This document shows positions 45,297 to 53,756 of a DNA stretch of 64,000 bases, piece by piece. The DNA is from Gp1-AA145 sp963757135 (GTDB taxonomy: Bacteria; Acidobacteriota; Terriglobia; Terriglobales; Acidobacteriaceae), in contig CAVWQE010000004.1 of the NCBI GenBank assembly GCA_963757135.1, positions 1,116,001 through 1,180,000 of the forward strand, given 5' to 3'. Below the pieces are notes generated by a model. It saw only the letters and a program-made list of their open reading frames with translations. It was not told the origin of the DNA and did no database searches. The position numbers and the translations under genes are program-made. Numbering within the stretch: position 1 is the stretch's first letter; each line of letters begins with the position of its first letter.

Positions 45297-45332
45297 GCGG
45301 TTTTTTATTGATCGGCTCACTACAATGAGTGT

Positions 45333-46529
45333 GTGCTTGCGCGCGCACTGACATTCTCGCCAGATTCGGACGAGGGTTTTTTCCAGGAACTCCCGGCGGC
45401 CGCAGCAGTTTTTCTGCTGCAGGGCGATGGCGAGCCTTATGTCAGCAAGACCGCCAATCTCCGCCGGCGGATGCAGCGACTGCTCGGGCGGCCGGCAGAG
45501 CACAGCAAGCGACTGAATCTTCGCGATCGCGTCCGCGAGATTGCGTTCACACCGACTGGTTCCGATTTCGAATCGCAGCTTCTTCTATATAGTCTCCTTC
45601 GCGCAAATTTTCCCAAGACTTACGCCGCGCGACTGAGGCTGCGTCCCGCGCCGCTCGTCAAGCTGCATTTGGAAAATGAGTATCCGCGGGCGTCGGTGAC
45701 AACGCGGCTGGGCAAGCAGGACGGCCAGAATCTTTACTACGGCCCGTTCCCATCCCGCGCCAACGCTGAAAAGTTCTCCAGCGACGCGCTCGACTTCTTC
45801 AAAATGCGCCGCTGCGTTGACGATCTACATCCCGACCCGACATTCCCCGGATGCGTCTATTCCGAAATGAAGATGTGCCTGGCGCCCTGCTTCAAAGGCT
45901 GCACCGATGCCGAGTATCATGCCGAGGTCGCGCGAGTGCAGGTATTCTTCGATACCGCAGGCGGGTCGCTCACGGGGGAACTCGCCGAACAGCGGGAACG
46001 GGCATCAGCTGAAACTGCATTCGAAGAAGCCGCCGCGATCCATGCAAGGATTGAGAAGCTCAAGCCGCTGCTGGCACAGCTTCCGGAGATTGTGCGCAGG
46101 ATCGATCACCTCGACGCCGTCATCATTCAGCCCAGCGCCGAGCCGGGCTCAGTCTCTTTATTTCGATTCCAAAGCGCGGAAGTCTCCGGCCCGAGCCTGT
46201 TCAGAATAGATCGTAATTATGAAGCCTCTGTTTCGCCGAGCGTGCAGATTCAAAGCGCAAGCCCTCAATCCATGGAATCGCGAGTCGAACAAGCCATTCA
46301 GGTTGTCCCTCGGCCGGAATCTAAGCCGACGACAGTGCACATCGAGCACCTCGCGATGTTGAAACGCTGGTACTACCGCTCACATCGCGTGGGCGAGATT
46401 TTCTTTGCGGATGATAAGGGTTTGTGGCCGCTGCGACGCATGGTGCGCGGAATTGGAAGAGTTTACAAAGGCGAAGACTCCGCGATCCCTGGTGCACTTC
46501 CACTTACGGAGACGTCTTCGCCTTCCTGA
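45333..46529 (+). CDS. UvrC-like protein lacking the C-terminal nuclease part
   Basis: The 398-residue protein has an N-terminal GIY-YIG-like domain (AAVFLLQGDGEPYVSKTANL, where YVGK of UvrC reads YVSK), a middle part with GCVYSEMKMCLAPCFKGCTD (the conserved UvrC cysteine region) and a UVR-type helix (AETAFEEAAAIHARIEKLKP). The RNase-H-like incision domain and helix-hairpin-helix of full UvrC (about 600 residues) are missing. It may act like Cho (3' incision only) or be a divergent paralogue. The start is GTG at 45333; a full uvrC should be elsewhere. Confidence 0.75.
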   Translation: MLARALTFSPDSDEGFFQELPAAAAVFLLQGDGEPYVSKTANLRRRMQRLLGRPAEHSKRLNLRDRVREIAFTPTGSDFESQLLLYSLLRANFPKTYAARLRLRPAPLVKLHLENEYPRASVTTRLGKQDGQNLYYGPFPSRANAEKFSSDALDFFKMRRCVDDLHPDPTFPGCVYSEMKMCLAPCFKGCTDAEYHAEVARVQVFFDTAGGSLTGELAEQRERASAETAFEEAAAIHARIEKLKPLLAQLPEIVRRIDHLDAVIIQPSAEPGSVSLFRFQSAEVSGPSLFRIDRNYEASVSPSVQIQSASPQSMESRVEQAIQVVPRPESKPTTVHIEHLAMLKRWYYRSHRVGEIFFADDKGLWPLRRMVRGIGRVYKGEDSAIPGALPLTETSSPS

Positions 46530-46551
46530 GACGCGAGCGCAGATAAACTCC

Positions 46552-46628
46552 CGCTTCGCGACCTTTGCGAACCTTGCGGTTAGAATCTTTAAAGCCTTCA
46601 ACCGCAAAGGACGCGAAGCTCGCAAAGG
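46552..46628. repeat. Inverted repeat of the CTTTGCGGTT/AACCGCAAAG family
   Basis: GCTTCGCGACCTTTGCG and CTTGCGGTT face AACCGCAAAGGACGCGAAGC across an AT-rich centre, giving an imperfect hairpin downstream of the UvrC-like gene and just before dinB. The same family occurs at 60385-60477 (TTCTTTGCGGTC / AACCGCAAAGAACGC) and, in shorter form, at about 58752-58796. Confidence 0.75.
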
Positions 46629-46663
46629 AACCGACTTCGCGCCATTGCCACACAAGGAAGCTA

Positions 46664-47143
46664 ATGAATACCGACCAGTCCCTGCGTAAACATCTCATCG
46701 AGTTGCTTGATGGCGGTCACGCTCACGCTTCTTTCGATCAGGTCATCCAAGATTTTCCGGCCAAATTTCGCGGCGAGATTCCCCAGGGCCTGCCGCACTC
46801 GGGCTGGATGCTCCTCGAGCACATGCGCATCTCGCAATTGGACATTCTCGATTTCAGTCGTAATCCAAAATACAAAGGCCTGAAGTGGCCGGCTGAATAC
46901 TGGCCGAAGAATCCGGCGCCGGCAAACGCCGTCGAATGGGAGAAGAGCATTCAAGCATTTCATGAAGATCTGGATGCCATGAAGACGCTGGTGACCAATC
47001 CGAAAACCGACCTCTTCGCGAAGCTCCCCTGGGGTGATGGCCAAACCGTGTTGCGCGAAGCCATGCTGCTGGCCGACCACAACGCGCATCATCTGGCGCA
47101 AATCATTGACGTGCGCAGGCTGCTGGGAGTTTGGAAGCAATAG
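46664..47143 (+). CDS. DinB-family protein
   Basis: This 159-residue four-helix-bundle protein starts at the ATG at 46664 (MNTDQSLRKHLIELLDGGHA), with AGGAAG upstream. His residues typical of the DinB/DUF664 metal site are seen in GGHAHASFD, GWMLLEHMRISQ and DHNAHHLAQIIDVRRLLG. Relatives include thiol-dependent transferases and damage-inducible proteins. The role here is unknown. Confidence 0.85.
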   Translation: MNTDQSLRKHLIELLDGGHAHASFDQVIQDFPAKFRGEIPQGLPHSGWMLLEHMRISQLDILDFSRNPKYKGLKWPAEYWPKNPAPANAVEWEKSIQAFHEDLDAMKTLVTNPKTDLFAKLPWGDGQTVLREAMLLADHNAHHLAQIIDVRRLLGVWKQ

Positions 47144-47233
47144 TGTTTTGAACTTCCTTCGTGTTACTTAGCGACCTTCGTAGTTAGAGGGTTTAACCAT
47201 ATATCGCTAAGGGCACCAGGGTTCACCAAGGAA

Positions 47234-48775
47234 TCAGACGGCTGTCCGAAGTTTCAGACTGCGTGGGCGTTTTCGAAACACGATCCTTAGTTCTTTCCTC
47301 CACCGCTCATCAATTCCCAGTAGAATCCATTCGATCTCGGGCGAAATATAGCGCAAGAGCGTGTCCGTTGCAGGATGCACGTGAAGTGCCGGCGCCACCA
47401 TCATCAATAATGGAGCCAGGGGAGAAAGTTCGCGCCCGGCGAAATAGCCGAACTTCTGGAATTCGCCGCGCTCATGGTGCCAGGTCACGCGCGCCCAGTA
47501 ATCGATCCCCTGCATTGGTAGATGAATGTCTTCATCTGCCTTAAACTCAAGCAGGGCCAGGCGGCCCTCGCGTGTCACCGTGAGTACATCGATCATGGCG
47601 CGATCAGCCGCGGAGAATGCGGGCACCTGCGAATAACACCAGCGTGGATCGAGCTGATCATCGAGCGCAGAAATATTCTTGACGACCAGAGATTCCAGCC
47701 AGCGCTCCGGATGCAATCGCCACCAGCGGCACTCATGCGGCCCATCGGCATGGCGGACTTCGTCGATGCTGCGAATCAGGCCTTCGAATTTTGCCAGATT
47801 GCTGTCGTCAAGCACTCTTTGCTCTGAGCCGGCGCCAAACACCAACTCGGGGAGGTTTTGAACATTTCCCGGTTGTGCCGACAGCCGAGCTCTCGCGAAC
47901 TCGAGCCCGTGGCAGCGAAAAGAAATTTCGGCAGGAGACAGGACTCCGATTTCCGCCTCCGCCATCATGCTTCGCACCAACGCGATGGGTCCGCCGAATC
48001 GCCCGAATATTTCTTCATCGTCAGGACGACGCACCAGGCGCGTGAACACGTTGCCGCGGTCAGTCATCTCCATTTGCCGTAAATGATCTTCGCGTTCATC
48101 CAGTTCGTACAACTCCCACTTAGCGGCGTCTGCATTAAGGTGTGCCATGCGCTCGCGTATCAACGCGGAGGTATTCGCGGGAACAAACACTTTCAAACCC
48201 TCGACGACCAGCTTTCCCGCGTGGGCGCTGCGGCAAGCGTCAAGCCAGAGAATTCCGAATGTCAATGCAGCGTCAATCGAAGCCTGCAATTCCTCCCGAT
48301 TGACTCCGAGCACGGCGAATCCGGACTGACCGCGCCGCAGTAATCCGCGGGAGTAAATCGGTCCGAAGGAATTTTCCAGGTCCACCGCATGGCTAAGCTT
48401 CATCAGAGTTAGATCAGGAAATCTTTTCCGCAGCACCCGCTCCAGAATTCTCTGGTAACCCGCGCGCGCGGCGCTCTTGGCCGACGCCGTTCGCGGATCG
48501 CGTTGCCGGCATATCTCCAGCCGCACCGGCTTCGGCTGCCCGATTTTCTGTACGGTCACCCTCAACGTCTCGCCTTTGCTTTCCACGTCCAGCACACGCC
48601 GTACAAGGTTGCGCTCTTCGGACCAAAAATGAATGAGACATTTGTTGTTCTCGCCGGAAACGGAATATTTCGCCTCCGCCAGATCGAACAGCACCGCACC
48701 GTCTTCTCTCACCAGGGCGCCACTGCTGCCGGAAAGAAATCCCTCAAGTGCGCTGGCCAGGGTTTGCGAAGTCAT
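47234..48775 (-). CDS. Large hypothetical protein with a PD-(D/E)XK nuclease-like domain
   Basis: The 513-residue protein starts at the ATG at 48775. The frame continues to 49072 only through tandem repeats (peptides such as MSDPHG, RSTRSMPIHTV) and is not credible there. Residues about 385-440 contain AMIDVLTVTREGRLALLEFK, with Asp396 and Glu410-x-Lys412, the catalytic pattern of PD-(D/E)XK nucleases. N-terminal regions are mixed alpha/beta without a recognised family. It might be a genome-maintenance or defence nuclease. It is divergent from tldD across a repeat-rich gap. Confidence 0.6.
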   Translation of the reverse strand: MTSQTLASALEGFLSGSSGALVREDGAVLFDLAEAKYSVSGENNKCLIHFWSEERNLVRRVLDVESKGETLRVTVQKIGQPKPVRLEICRQRDPRTASAKSAARAGYQRILERVLRKRFPDLTLMKLSHAVDLENSFGPIYSRGLLRRGQSGFAVLGVNREELQASIDAALTFGILWLDACRSAHAGKLVVEGLKVFVPANTSALIRERMAHLNADAAKWELYELDEREDHLRQMEMTDRGNVFTRLVRRPDDEEIFGRFGGPIALVRSMMAEAEIGVLSPAEISFRCHGLEFARARLSAQPGNVQNLPELVFGAGSEQRVLDDSNLAKFEGLIRSIDEVRHADGPHECRWWRLHPERWLESLVVKNISALDDQLDPRWCYSQVPAFSAADRAMIDVLTVTREGRLALLEFKADEDIHLPMQGIDYWARVTWHHERGEFQKFGYFAGRELSPLAPLLMMVAPALHVHPATDTLLRYISPEIEWILLGIDERWRKELRIVFRKRPRSLKLRTAV

Positions 48776-48844
48776 GCGCCGCAGTCTTCCACATGAATGA
48801 GCACCTTGTCTGTGACGGATGAACATAGGGACTGGCACAAGCCG

Positions 48845-48957
48845 TGTGGGTCGGCGTGGACCGTGTGGGTCGGCTAGACCCTGTGGCTTGGCACGGACGG
48901 TGTGGATCGGCATGGACCGTGTGGATCGGCATCGACCGTGTGGGTCGGACATTCTTG
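48845..48957. repeat. Tandem array of about 19-bp units (six copies)
   Basis: Units beginning TGTGG(G/A/C)TCGGC occur at 48845, 48864, 48882, 48901, 48920 and 48939. Spacing is 19, 18, 19, 19 and 19 bp, with point differences between copies. The last copy opens directly into the TGTGGGTCGGACATTC element. This looks like local slippage expansion from one terminal repeat. Confidence 0.8.
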
Positions 48958-49071
48958 TCCGACGCCTTTGGCCTTGATTTGACTTCTGGACGACTGCTCT
49001 GGTTTCGCGAAGAATGCAGAAATCAACAGCCTCGGACACTGAGCGAAGGCGAAGGGAATGTCCGAGCCACA
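48939..49071. mobile_element. 133-bp element with TGTGGGTCGGACATTC-type terminal inverted repeats
   Basis: Left end TGTGGGTCGGACATTC opens a hairpin (GTCGGACA-TTCT-TGTCCGAC). Right end GAATGTCCGAGCCACA is its inverse with one mismatch. The layout matches the element inside pcrA at 63038-63133, so the two probably share an origin. No transposase is encoded. Confidence 0.75.
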
Positions 49072-49158
49072 CGAGTTGGAGCGAGGGGCGCCTCCGCTCG
49101 TCCAGCCGTTATAATGGCCTATCCCGAGTCCTTCCCGACGCGAGGTCATCTAATTACA

Positions 49159-50610
49159 GTGGATAGAAATCCCTTCTTTTTCCAGCATTACGGGCTTACT
49201 GACAACGATCTTGAACGCTATCTCGGCGCTGCGCTTTCTGCCGGCGGCGATTACGCCGACCTTTATTTCGAATATCTTTCCTCGACCGGCCTCACCGTGG
49301 ACGAGTCGATGGTCAAGTCTGCGTCGCAGGGCATTTCCGCCGGTTGCGGCATTCGCGTGATCTCCGGCGAGCGCACCGGCTACGCATACACAGACGACCT
49401 TTCTCCGTCGCGCATTTTGCACGCGGCCCGCACGGCTGCACTGATCGCCAGCGGACCTGCAAAAACGCCCAGCGCCGGATTTCAACAGAAAGCGGCCCGC
49501 AGCTTGTATCCAGTAACCCTGCCGTCCGTGGATGCGGAGATCACGGCCAAAGTCGAACTGGTGATGCGCGCTGACGCAGCGGCCCGCGCATTCGATCCGC
49601 GGATCAAGGAAGTTCGCGCCAATTACGCGGACGAACTACGCAACATTCTTGTAGTCGGATCGGACGGGACGTTTGCAGAAGACTCGCAGCCCCTCGCGCG
49701 CATGAACGTTTCGTGTATTGCCAAGAATGAGACGAACTCTGGCCGGGGCAGCTCAGGCGGCGGTGGACGCGTCGCTCTCGACTTTTTCTTTGGCGACAAA
49801 ACGCCGGAGTATTTTGCGAAAGAAGCCGCTCGGCAGTCGATTCTTCAGCTCGATGCCCGCGAAGCGCCCGCCGGCGAAATGGAAGTCGTGCTCGGTCCCG
49901 GCTGGCCGGGGGTCCTGATTCACGAAGCCGTCGGCCACGGGCTTGAAGCCGATTTCAACCGTAAACAGACGTCTGCATTCGCTGGCCTGATCGGCAAGAA
50001 AGTCGCCAGCGAAAAGTGCACCGTGGTGGACAACGGCACCATGCCCTGGCGCCGCGGCTCGCTGAATGTTGACGACGAGGGCCACGCCACTCAGGAAACC
50101 GTGCTGATCGAGAAGGGGATTTTGAAGGGTTACATCAGTGACAAGCTTTCTGCGCGCTTAATGAAAATGGCTGATACCGGCAATGGTCGTCGCGAGAGTT
50201 ATGAACATATCCCCATGCCGCGCATGACGAATACATATCTGCTCGCGGGCGAAGACCATCCTGATGACATTATTCGTTCGGTAAAGCGCGGAATTTACGC
50301 GGTAAATTTCGGCGGCGGGCAGGTGGACATCACCAACGGCAAGTTCGTTTTCTCGGCCTCCGAAGCCTACATGATTGAAGATGGCCACGTGACTGCGCCC
50401 ATTCGCGGGGCGACGTTGATCGGCAACGGCCCGGAAGCTTTGAAACACGTTTCCATGGTCGGCAACGATCTGAAGCTTGACGAAGGCATCGGCACCTGCG
50501 GCAAAGATGGCCAGGCCGTGCCGGTAGGCGTCGGCATGCCGACCACGAAGCTTGATCGCCTCACCGTCGGCGGAACCGCGAGAAAAGATCCCGGTGGGTT
50601 CATGCAGTAG
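49159..50610 (+). CDS. tldD: TldD-type metalloprotease subunit
   Basis: The 483-residue protein starts at the GTG at 49159; an ATG at 49114 is possible but overlaps the TATAAT box. It has the HEAVGH zinc motif at residues 255-260 (HEAVGHGLEADFNRK) and ends VGGTARKDPGGFMQ. TldD and TldE/PmbA form a heterodimeric protease that degrades unfolded short peptides and matures some peptide natural products. The partner pmbA follows 193 bp downstream, separated by a large inverted repeat. Confidence 0.94.
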   Translation: MDRNPFFFQHYGLTDNDLERYLGAALSAGGDYADLYFEYLSSTGLTVDESMVKSASQGISAGCGIRVISGERTGYAYTDDLSPSRILHAARTAALIASGPAKTPSAGFQQKAARSLYPVTLPSVDAEITAKVELVMRADAAARAFDPRIKEVRANYADELRNILVVGSDGTFAEDSQPLARMNVSCIAKNETNSGRGSSGGGGRVALDFFFGDKTPEYFAKEAARQSILQLDAREAPAGEMEVVLGPGWPGVLIHEAVGHGLEADFNRKQTSAFAGLIGKKVASEKCTVVDNGTMPWRRGSLNVDDEGHATQETVLIEKGILKGYISDKLSARLMKMADTGNGRRESYEHIPMPRMTNTYLLAGEDHPDDIIRSVKRGIYAVNFGGGQVDITNGKFVFSASEAYMIEDGHVTAPIRGATLIGNGPEALKHVSMVGNDLKLDEGIGTCGKDGQAVPVGVGMPTTKLDRLTVGGTARKDPGGFMQ

Positions 50611-50617
50611 AACCTAA

Positions 50618-50790
50618 TTCACCACAGAGACACGGAGACACAGAGAAATCGTTGAAACAAAATTTCGTTTGGAACGATTTTGTCTCGAATTGTTTTTCGA
50701 ATTTTTCTACTGAGCAGTGACCACGTATTGCCGAATTGGAAGATGTTGAAAGAATATGTTTTCTCTGTGCCTCCGTGTCTCTGTGGTGAA
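50618..50790. repeat. Large inverted repeat between tldD and pmbA
   Basis: TTCACCACAGAGACACGGAG and onward (from 50618) is matched by the near-perfect inverse CTCCGTGTCTCTGTGGTGAA ending at 50790. The arms are about 27-31 bases, with a 110-bp centre. Transcribed with the two genes it would form a long stem in the message. The same CACAGAGACACGGAG-type sequence is common in other environmental genomes by general experience. Confidence 0.85.
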
Positions 50791-50803
50791 ATGATTTTGA
50801 CTT

Positions 50804-52183
50804 ATGCCTGAAACCATCCTCGAAGCTCAAACCGAAATCAATCTTAAATCGCTCGCCCAGGACATCGTTGCCCGCGTTATGTCCTCCGGCGCAACCGCGG
50901 CCGAGTGCGTCATACGCGAAGGCGACGAATTTTCTACGCTGGTTCGCCTCGGCCAGGTTGAAACGCTCAAAGAATCCGGATCGAAAGCAATCGGTGTGCG
51001 CGTCTTTTTCGGCAAGCGCTCCGCCAGCACTTATTCCAATGACTTCTCCCGCTCTGGACTCGATCGCATGGTGAGCTCCGCGCTTGAGCTGGCGAAAATT
51101 ACTTCCGAAGATCCCAACGCCGGCATTCCCGAGCCGTCGCAACTCGGCTCGATCAACGGCGATCTCGATCTTTATTCGTCCGACGTTTATTCCCTTCCCG
51201 GGCAGGAGCGTATTGCTTACGCGCGCCGTGCAGAAAAGGCTGCTCTCGATGCCGACCCGCGTATCAAGAATTCCGATGGCGGCTCGTTCGACGCCGCCAC
51301 TGGCCACAAACTTCTCGCCAACTCACACGGCTTTGTTGGCGAGTACCGGCGTTCTTATTGCTCGGTTGCCGCCGTTCCCATCGCACAGGATGACAAGGGC
51401 GCTATGCAGCGCGACTACTGGTTTTCCGTCGCGCGCAGCCTAAACCTGCTCGAATCGCCGGAAGAAGTCGGCAAGATTGCAGCTCACCGCGCGCTTCGCC
51501 GTCTCGGCGCCAAAAAAGTGAAAACGCAGCACGTTCCTGTCATCTTCGATCCGCTGGTTGCGACTTCAATCCTCGAACATATTTTCGAAGGCGTGAATGG
51601 AGACTCGGTGTACCGCGGCGCATCTTTCCTCGCCGGCAAACTCGGCCAGGGCATCGCCTCACCGAACGTCACAGTGATCGACGACGGCACGATGAAAGGC
51701 GGGTTCGGCACCAGCCCATTCGACGGCGAGGGTGTGCCCACACGCCGCACTGTTGTTATCGACAAAGGCGTGCTCACTTCCTATCTGCTCAACACTTACA
51801 GTGGCAAGAAGCTCGGGCTTCAGACCACCGGGAACGCATCGCGCGGCCTCGCAGGCACTCCCGGCATCGGCCCTGGAAATTATTTCCTCCAGCCGGGAAC
51901 CAGGAATCCGCAGCAACTTATCGCCGAAGTAAAAGACGGTCTCTACGTCACTGAATTTCTCGGCATGGGAGTAAACCTGGTTACAGGAGATTATTCGCGC
52001 GGTGCATCCGGCCTGTGGATTTCCGGCGGCGAACTTACCTATCCCGTCGAAGAGATCACCGTTGCCGGTAATTTGAAAGACATGTTCATGAACATTTCCG
52101 AAGTCGCGAATGATCTGGAATTCCGCGGCGCGGTGGCGGCCCCAACCCTTCGCATCGATGGCCTGACCGTCGGCGGCGAATAA
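50804..52183 (+). CDS. pmbA: PmbA/TldE-type protease subunit
   Basis: The 459-residue partner of TldD lacks the HExxxH zinc motif, as is normal for TldE. It begins MPETILEAQTEINLKSLAQD and shows family blocks VRVFFGKRSASTYSNDFSRS and KGVLTSYLLNTYSGKKLGL, ending in DGLTVGGE. The stop codon abuts the ATG of the next membrane-protein gene, suggesting coupling. Confidence 0.93.
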   Translation: MPETILEAQTEINLKSLAQDIVARVMSSGATAAECVIREGDEFSTLVRLGQVETLKESGSKAIGVRVFFGKRSASTYSNDFSRSGLDRMVSSALELAKITSEDPNAGIPEPSQLGSINGDLDLYSSDVYSLPGQERIAYARRAEKAALDADPRIKNSDGGSFDAATGHKLLANSHGFVGEYRRSYCSVAAVPIAQDDKGAMQRDYWFSVARSLNLLESPEEVGKIAAHRALRRLGAKKVKTQHVPVIFDPLVATSILEHIFEGVNGDSVYRGASFLAGKLGQGIASPNVTVIDDGTMKGGFGTSPFDGEGVPTRRTVVIDKGVLTSYLLNTYSGKKLGLQTTGNASRGLAGTPGIGPGNYFLQPGTRNPQQLIAEVKDGLYVTEFLGMGVNLVTGDYSRGASGLWISGGELTYPVEEITVAGNLKDMFMNISEVANDLEFRGAVAAPTLRIDGLTVGGE

Positions 52184-52549
52184 ATGAAATTCGCGAGAAT
52201 CGTATTCCTCGTTGCAGGCGTGCTGGGTTTGATCGAGCTCACGCCTCTGTACTTCATCTTCGATGTCATTGGCCGTCAAGATCCGCCGGCCATCACCCAC
52301 CCCGGTTTCTATTACGGATTCATCGGCGTGGCCCTGGCCTGGCAGATCGCCTTTATCGTTATCTCGCGTGATCCGGTACGCTTGCGGCCGATGATAATTC
52401 CGTCCGTCATCGAGAAGCTCATCTACGCAGTCACGTTTCTAGCGCTCTACCAGCAATCGCGCATACACCCTTCAGATCTTGCGTTCGGCATTGTGGACTT
52501 GTTGTTCGGAATTTTGTTTCTGACGGCGTTTTTCAAGACCGCAAGCTGA
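52184..52549 (+). CDS. Small polytopic membrane protein
   Basis: The 121-residue protein has four hydrophobic helices (ARIVFLVAGVLGLIELTPLY; GFIGVALAWQIAFIVISRDP; IEKLIYAVTFLALY; IVDLLFGILFLTAFF). It begins in the base after the pmbA stop. No family is recognised, though the layout resembles short four-helix proteins common in acidobacteria. Confidence 0.65.
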   Translation: MKFARIVFLVAGVLGLIELTPLYFIFDVIGRQDPPAITHPGFYYGFIGVALAWQIAFIVISRDPVRLRPMIIPSVIEKLIYAVTFLALYQQSRIHPSDLAFGIVDLLFGILFLTAFFKTAS

Positions 52550-52615
52550 CTGCATCCTGCAAGGCAATACCCTCGAGGGTGTTCCTCCACCTAGAATCAA
52601 GCGCAAAGGAGTGCC

Positions 52616-53053
52616 ATGTATCGCGCATTTATTATTTCTATCCTGTCGCTCGCATTTTGCCGAATACTCAACGCCTCCGAACCGGTTGACGAAGGCAAAA
52701 TTCTCGCCCTCGAGAACGCATGGAACCAGGCGCAACTGCACCATGACGCCAATGCGCTCGGCCAGTTGCTTCCCGCAACTTTCGTGTATACCGATTACGA
52801 CGGTACGGTTCAGAACAAAGCAGAGTTCCTGAAGGACTTGAAAGACCCGGCCTATCAGGCGAGCCTGGTCACGAATGAAAATGTAAAAATCTATTCCTAT
52901 TCGAGCGCTGCCGTCGTGACCGGCACCTACCACACCAAGGGAAAGTACAAAGGCAAGCCCTTCGAGCACTGGGGCCGATTCACAGATATGTGGGTGTTCC
53001 AGGATGGCCTCTGGCAATGCGTGGCCAGCCACACCAACCTGATCAAGAAGTGA
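52616..53053 (+). CDS. Exported NTF2-like (DUF4440-type) protein
   Basis: The 145-residue protein has a weak signal peptide (AFIISILSLAFCRILNASEP). An NTF2-like cone fold follows: ILALENAWNQAQLHHDANAL, then TFVYTDYDGTVQNKAEFLKD, and ending WVFQDGLWQCVASHTNLIKK. DUF4440 domains serve as small-molecule binding or enzymatic scaffolds; the substrate is unknown. AAGGAG precedes the ATG. Confidence 0.8.
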   Translation: MYRAFIISILSLAFCRILNASEPVDEGKILALENAWNQAQLHHDANALGQLLPATFVYTDYDGTVQNKAEFLKDLKDPAYQASLVTNENVKIYSYSSAAVVTGTYHTKGKYKGKPFEHWGRFTDMWVFQDGLWQCVASHTNLIKK

Positions 53054-53066
53054 TTTTCAGATTTGA

Positions 53067-53183
53067 GAATTTACGAATTGACGGATCGAAATCCACTTCT
53101 TGAAGAACGTGCACACGTTTAGATCCGGGCAATTCTTAATCTTGAAAATTCGCAAATCCGAAATTTCGGCAATCCGTAAATTC
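53067..53183. repeat. AT-rich inverted repeat (GAATTTACG ... CGTAAATTC)
   Basis: GAATTTACGAATTGACGGAT at 53067 faces AATCCGTAAATTC ending at 53183, with internal short units (AATTCGCAAATCCG). It fills most of the 175-bp gap and is more AT-rich than its surroundings. A similar low-complexity block (AATTTTGTAATTTG / CAAATTATCAAATT) lies at about 62430-62530. Confidence 0.65.
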
Positions 53184-53228
53184 CTTTGATCCGCTGCCGC
53201 CTCACGGGATTCCCGCTACAATCTCCTC

Positions 53229-53732
53229 ATGGACGGCCTGATAGATCCTTCGCCGATTCCCGCCGAGCGCGATACTAGCACGCGCACCATTGTGATCGCG
53301 ATTGCCGTCATCGTGGCGATCGCGGGTGCGGCTGCTCTGCTTTTGCGCGGGCATCCGCAGCCGAAGCCCGGACCGCCGCCCTACGCCGCCAACTTGAAGT
53401 TCAGCGACCTGAAAATGAGCCAGGCGCAGAATTTCGTGGGCGCGACCGTCACTTACATCGACGGTACGTTGACTAACACTGGCGACAAGACGCTTGCGCA
53501 TGCCGTTGTTCAGGTCACGTTCAAGGATTCATACGATCAAGTGGCGCAAATCGAAAATGTTCCCATCAAAGTCTTGCAGACGGGCGGCCCTTACGACGAT
53601 ACGGTGGATTTATCCGTCGCTCCTTTAGCCCCTGGCCAGAGCAAGCCTTTCCGCCTGATTTTCGAGCACGTAAGCGAGCAATGGAATCAGGCTTATCCGG
53701 AGCTGCAGATCAAAGATGTGACAACGAAATGA
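53229..53732 (+). CDS. DUF2393-type membrane-anchored protein
   Basis: The 167-residue protein has one helix (about 20-40, RTIVIAIAVIVAIAGAAALL) and a single beta-sandwich domain: LKFSDLKMSQAQNFVGATVT, then YIDGTLTNTGDKTLAHAVVQ, then APLAPGQSKPFRLIFEHVSE. That matches the DUF2393/FxLYD-like pattern of extracytoplasmic Ig-like domains. Function is unknown. The aldo-keto reductase gene follows after 24 bp. Confidence 0.72.
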   Translation: MDGLIDPSPIPAERDTSTRTIVIAIAVIVAIAGAAALLLRGHPQPKPGPPPYAANLKFSDLKMSQAQNFVGATVTYIDGTLTNTGDKTLAHAVVQVTFKDSYDQVAQIENVPIKVLQTGGPYDDTVDLSVAPLAPGQSKPFRLIFEHVSEQWNQAYPELQIKDVTTK

Positions 53733-53756
53733 ATTCAATTGTCCACGAGGAAAGAG

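Larger units (their letters stand above)
48776..49158. other. Repeat-filled divergent gap of 383 bp before tldD
   Basis: This gap between the nuclease-like gene and tldD holds a 19-bp tandem array (48845 onward), a 133-bp inverted-repeat element (48939-49071) and a TATAAT hexamer at 49110-49115 that may be the tldD -10 box. No gene is supported within it. Confidence 0.6.

Noticed and set aside
48845..48957. Possible CRISPR-like array
   Set aside because: The units are contiguous 19-bp tandem copies without spacers, and no cas genes are present.
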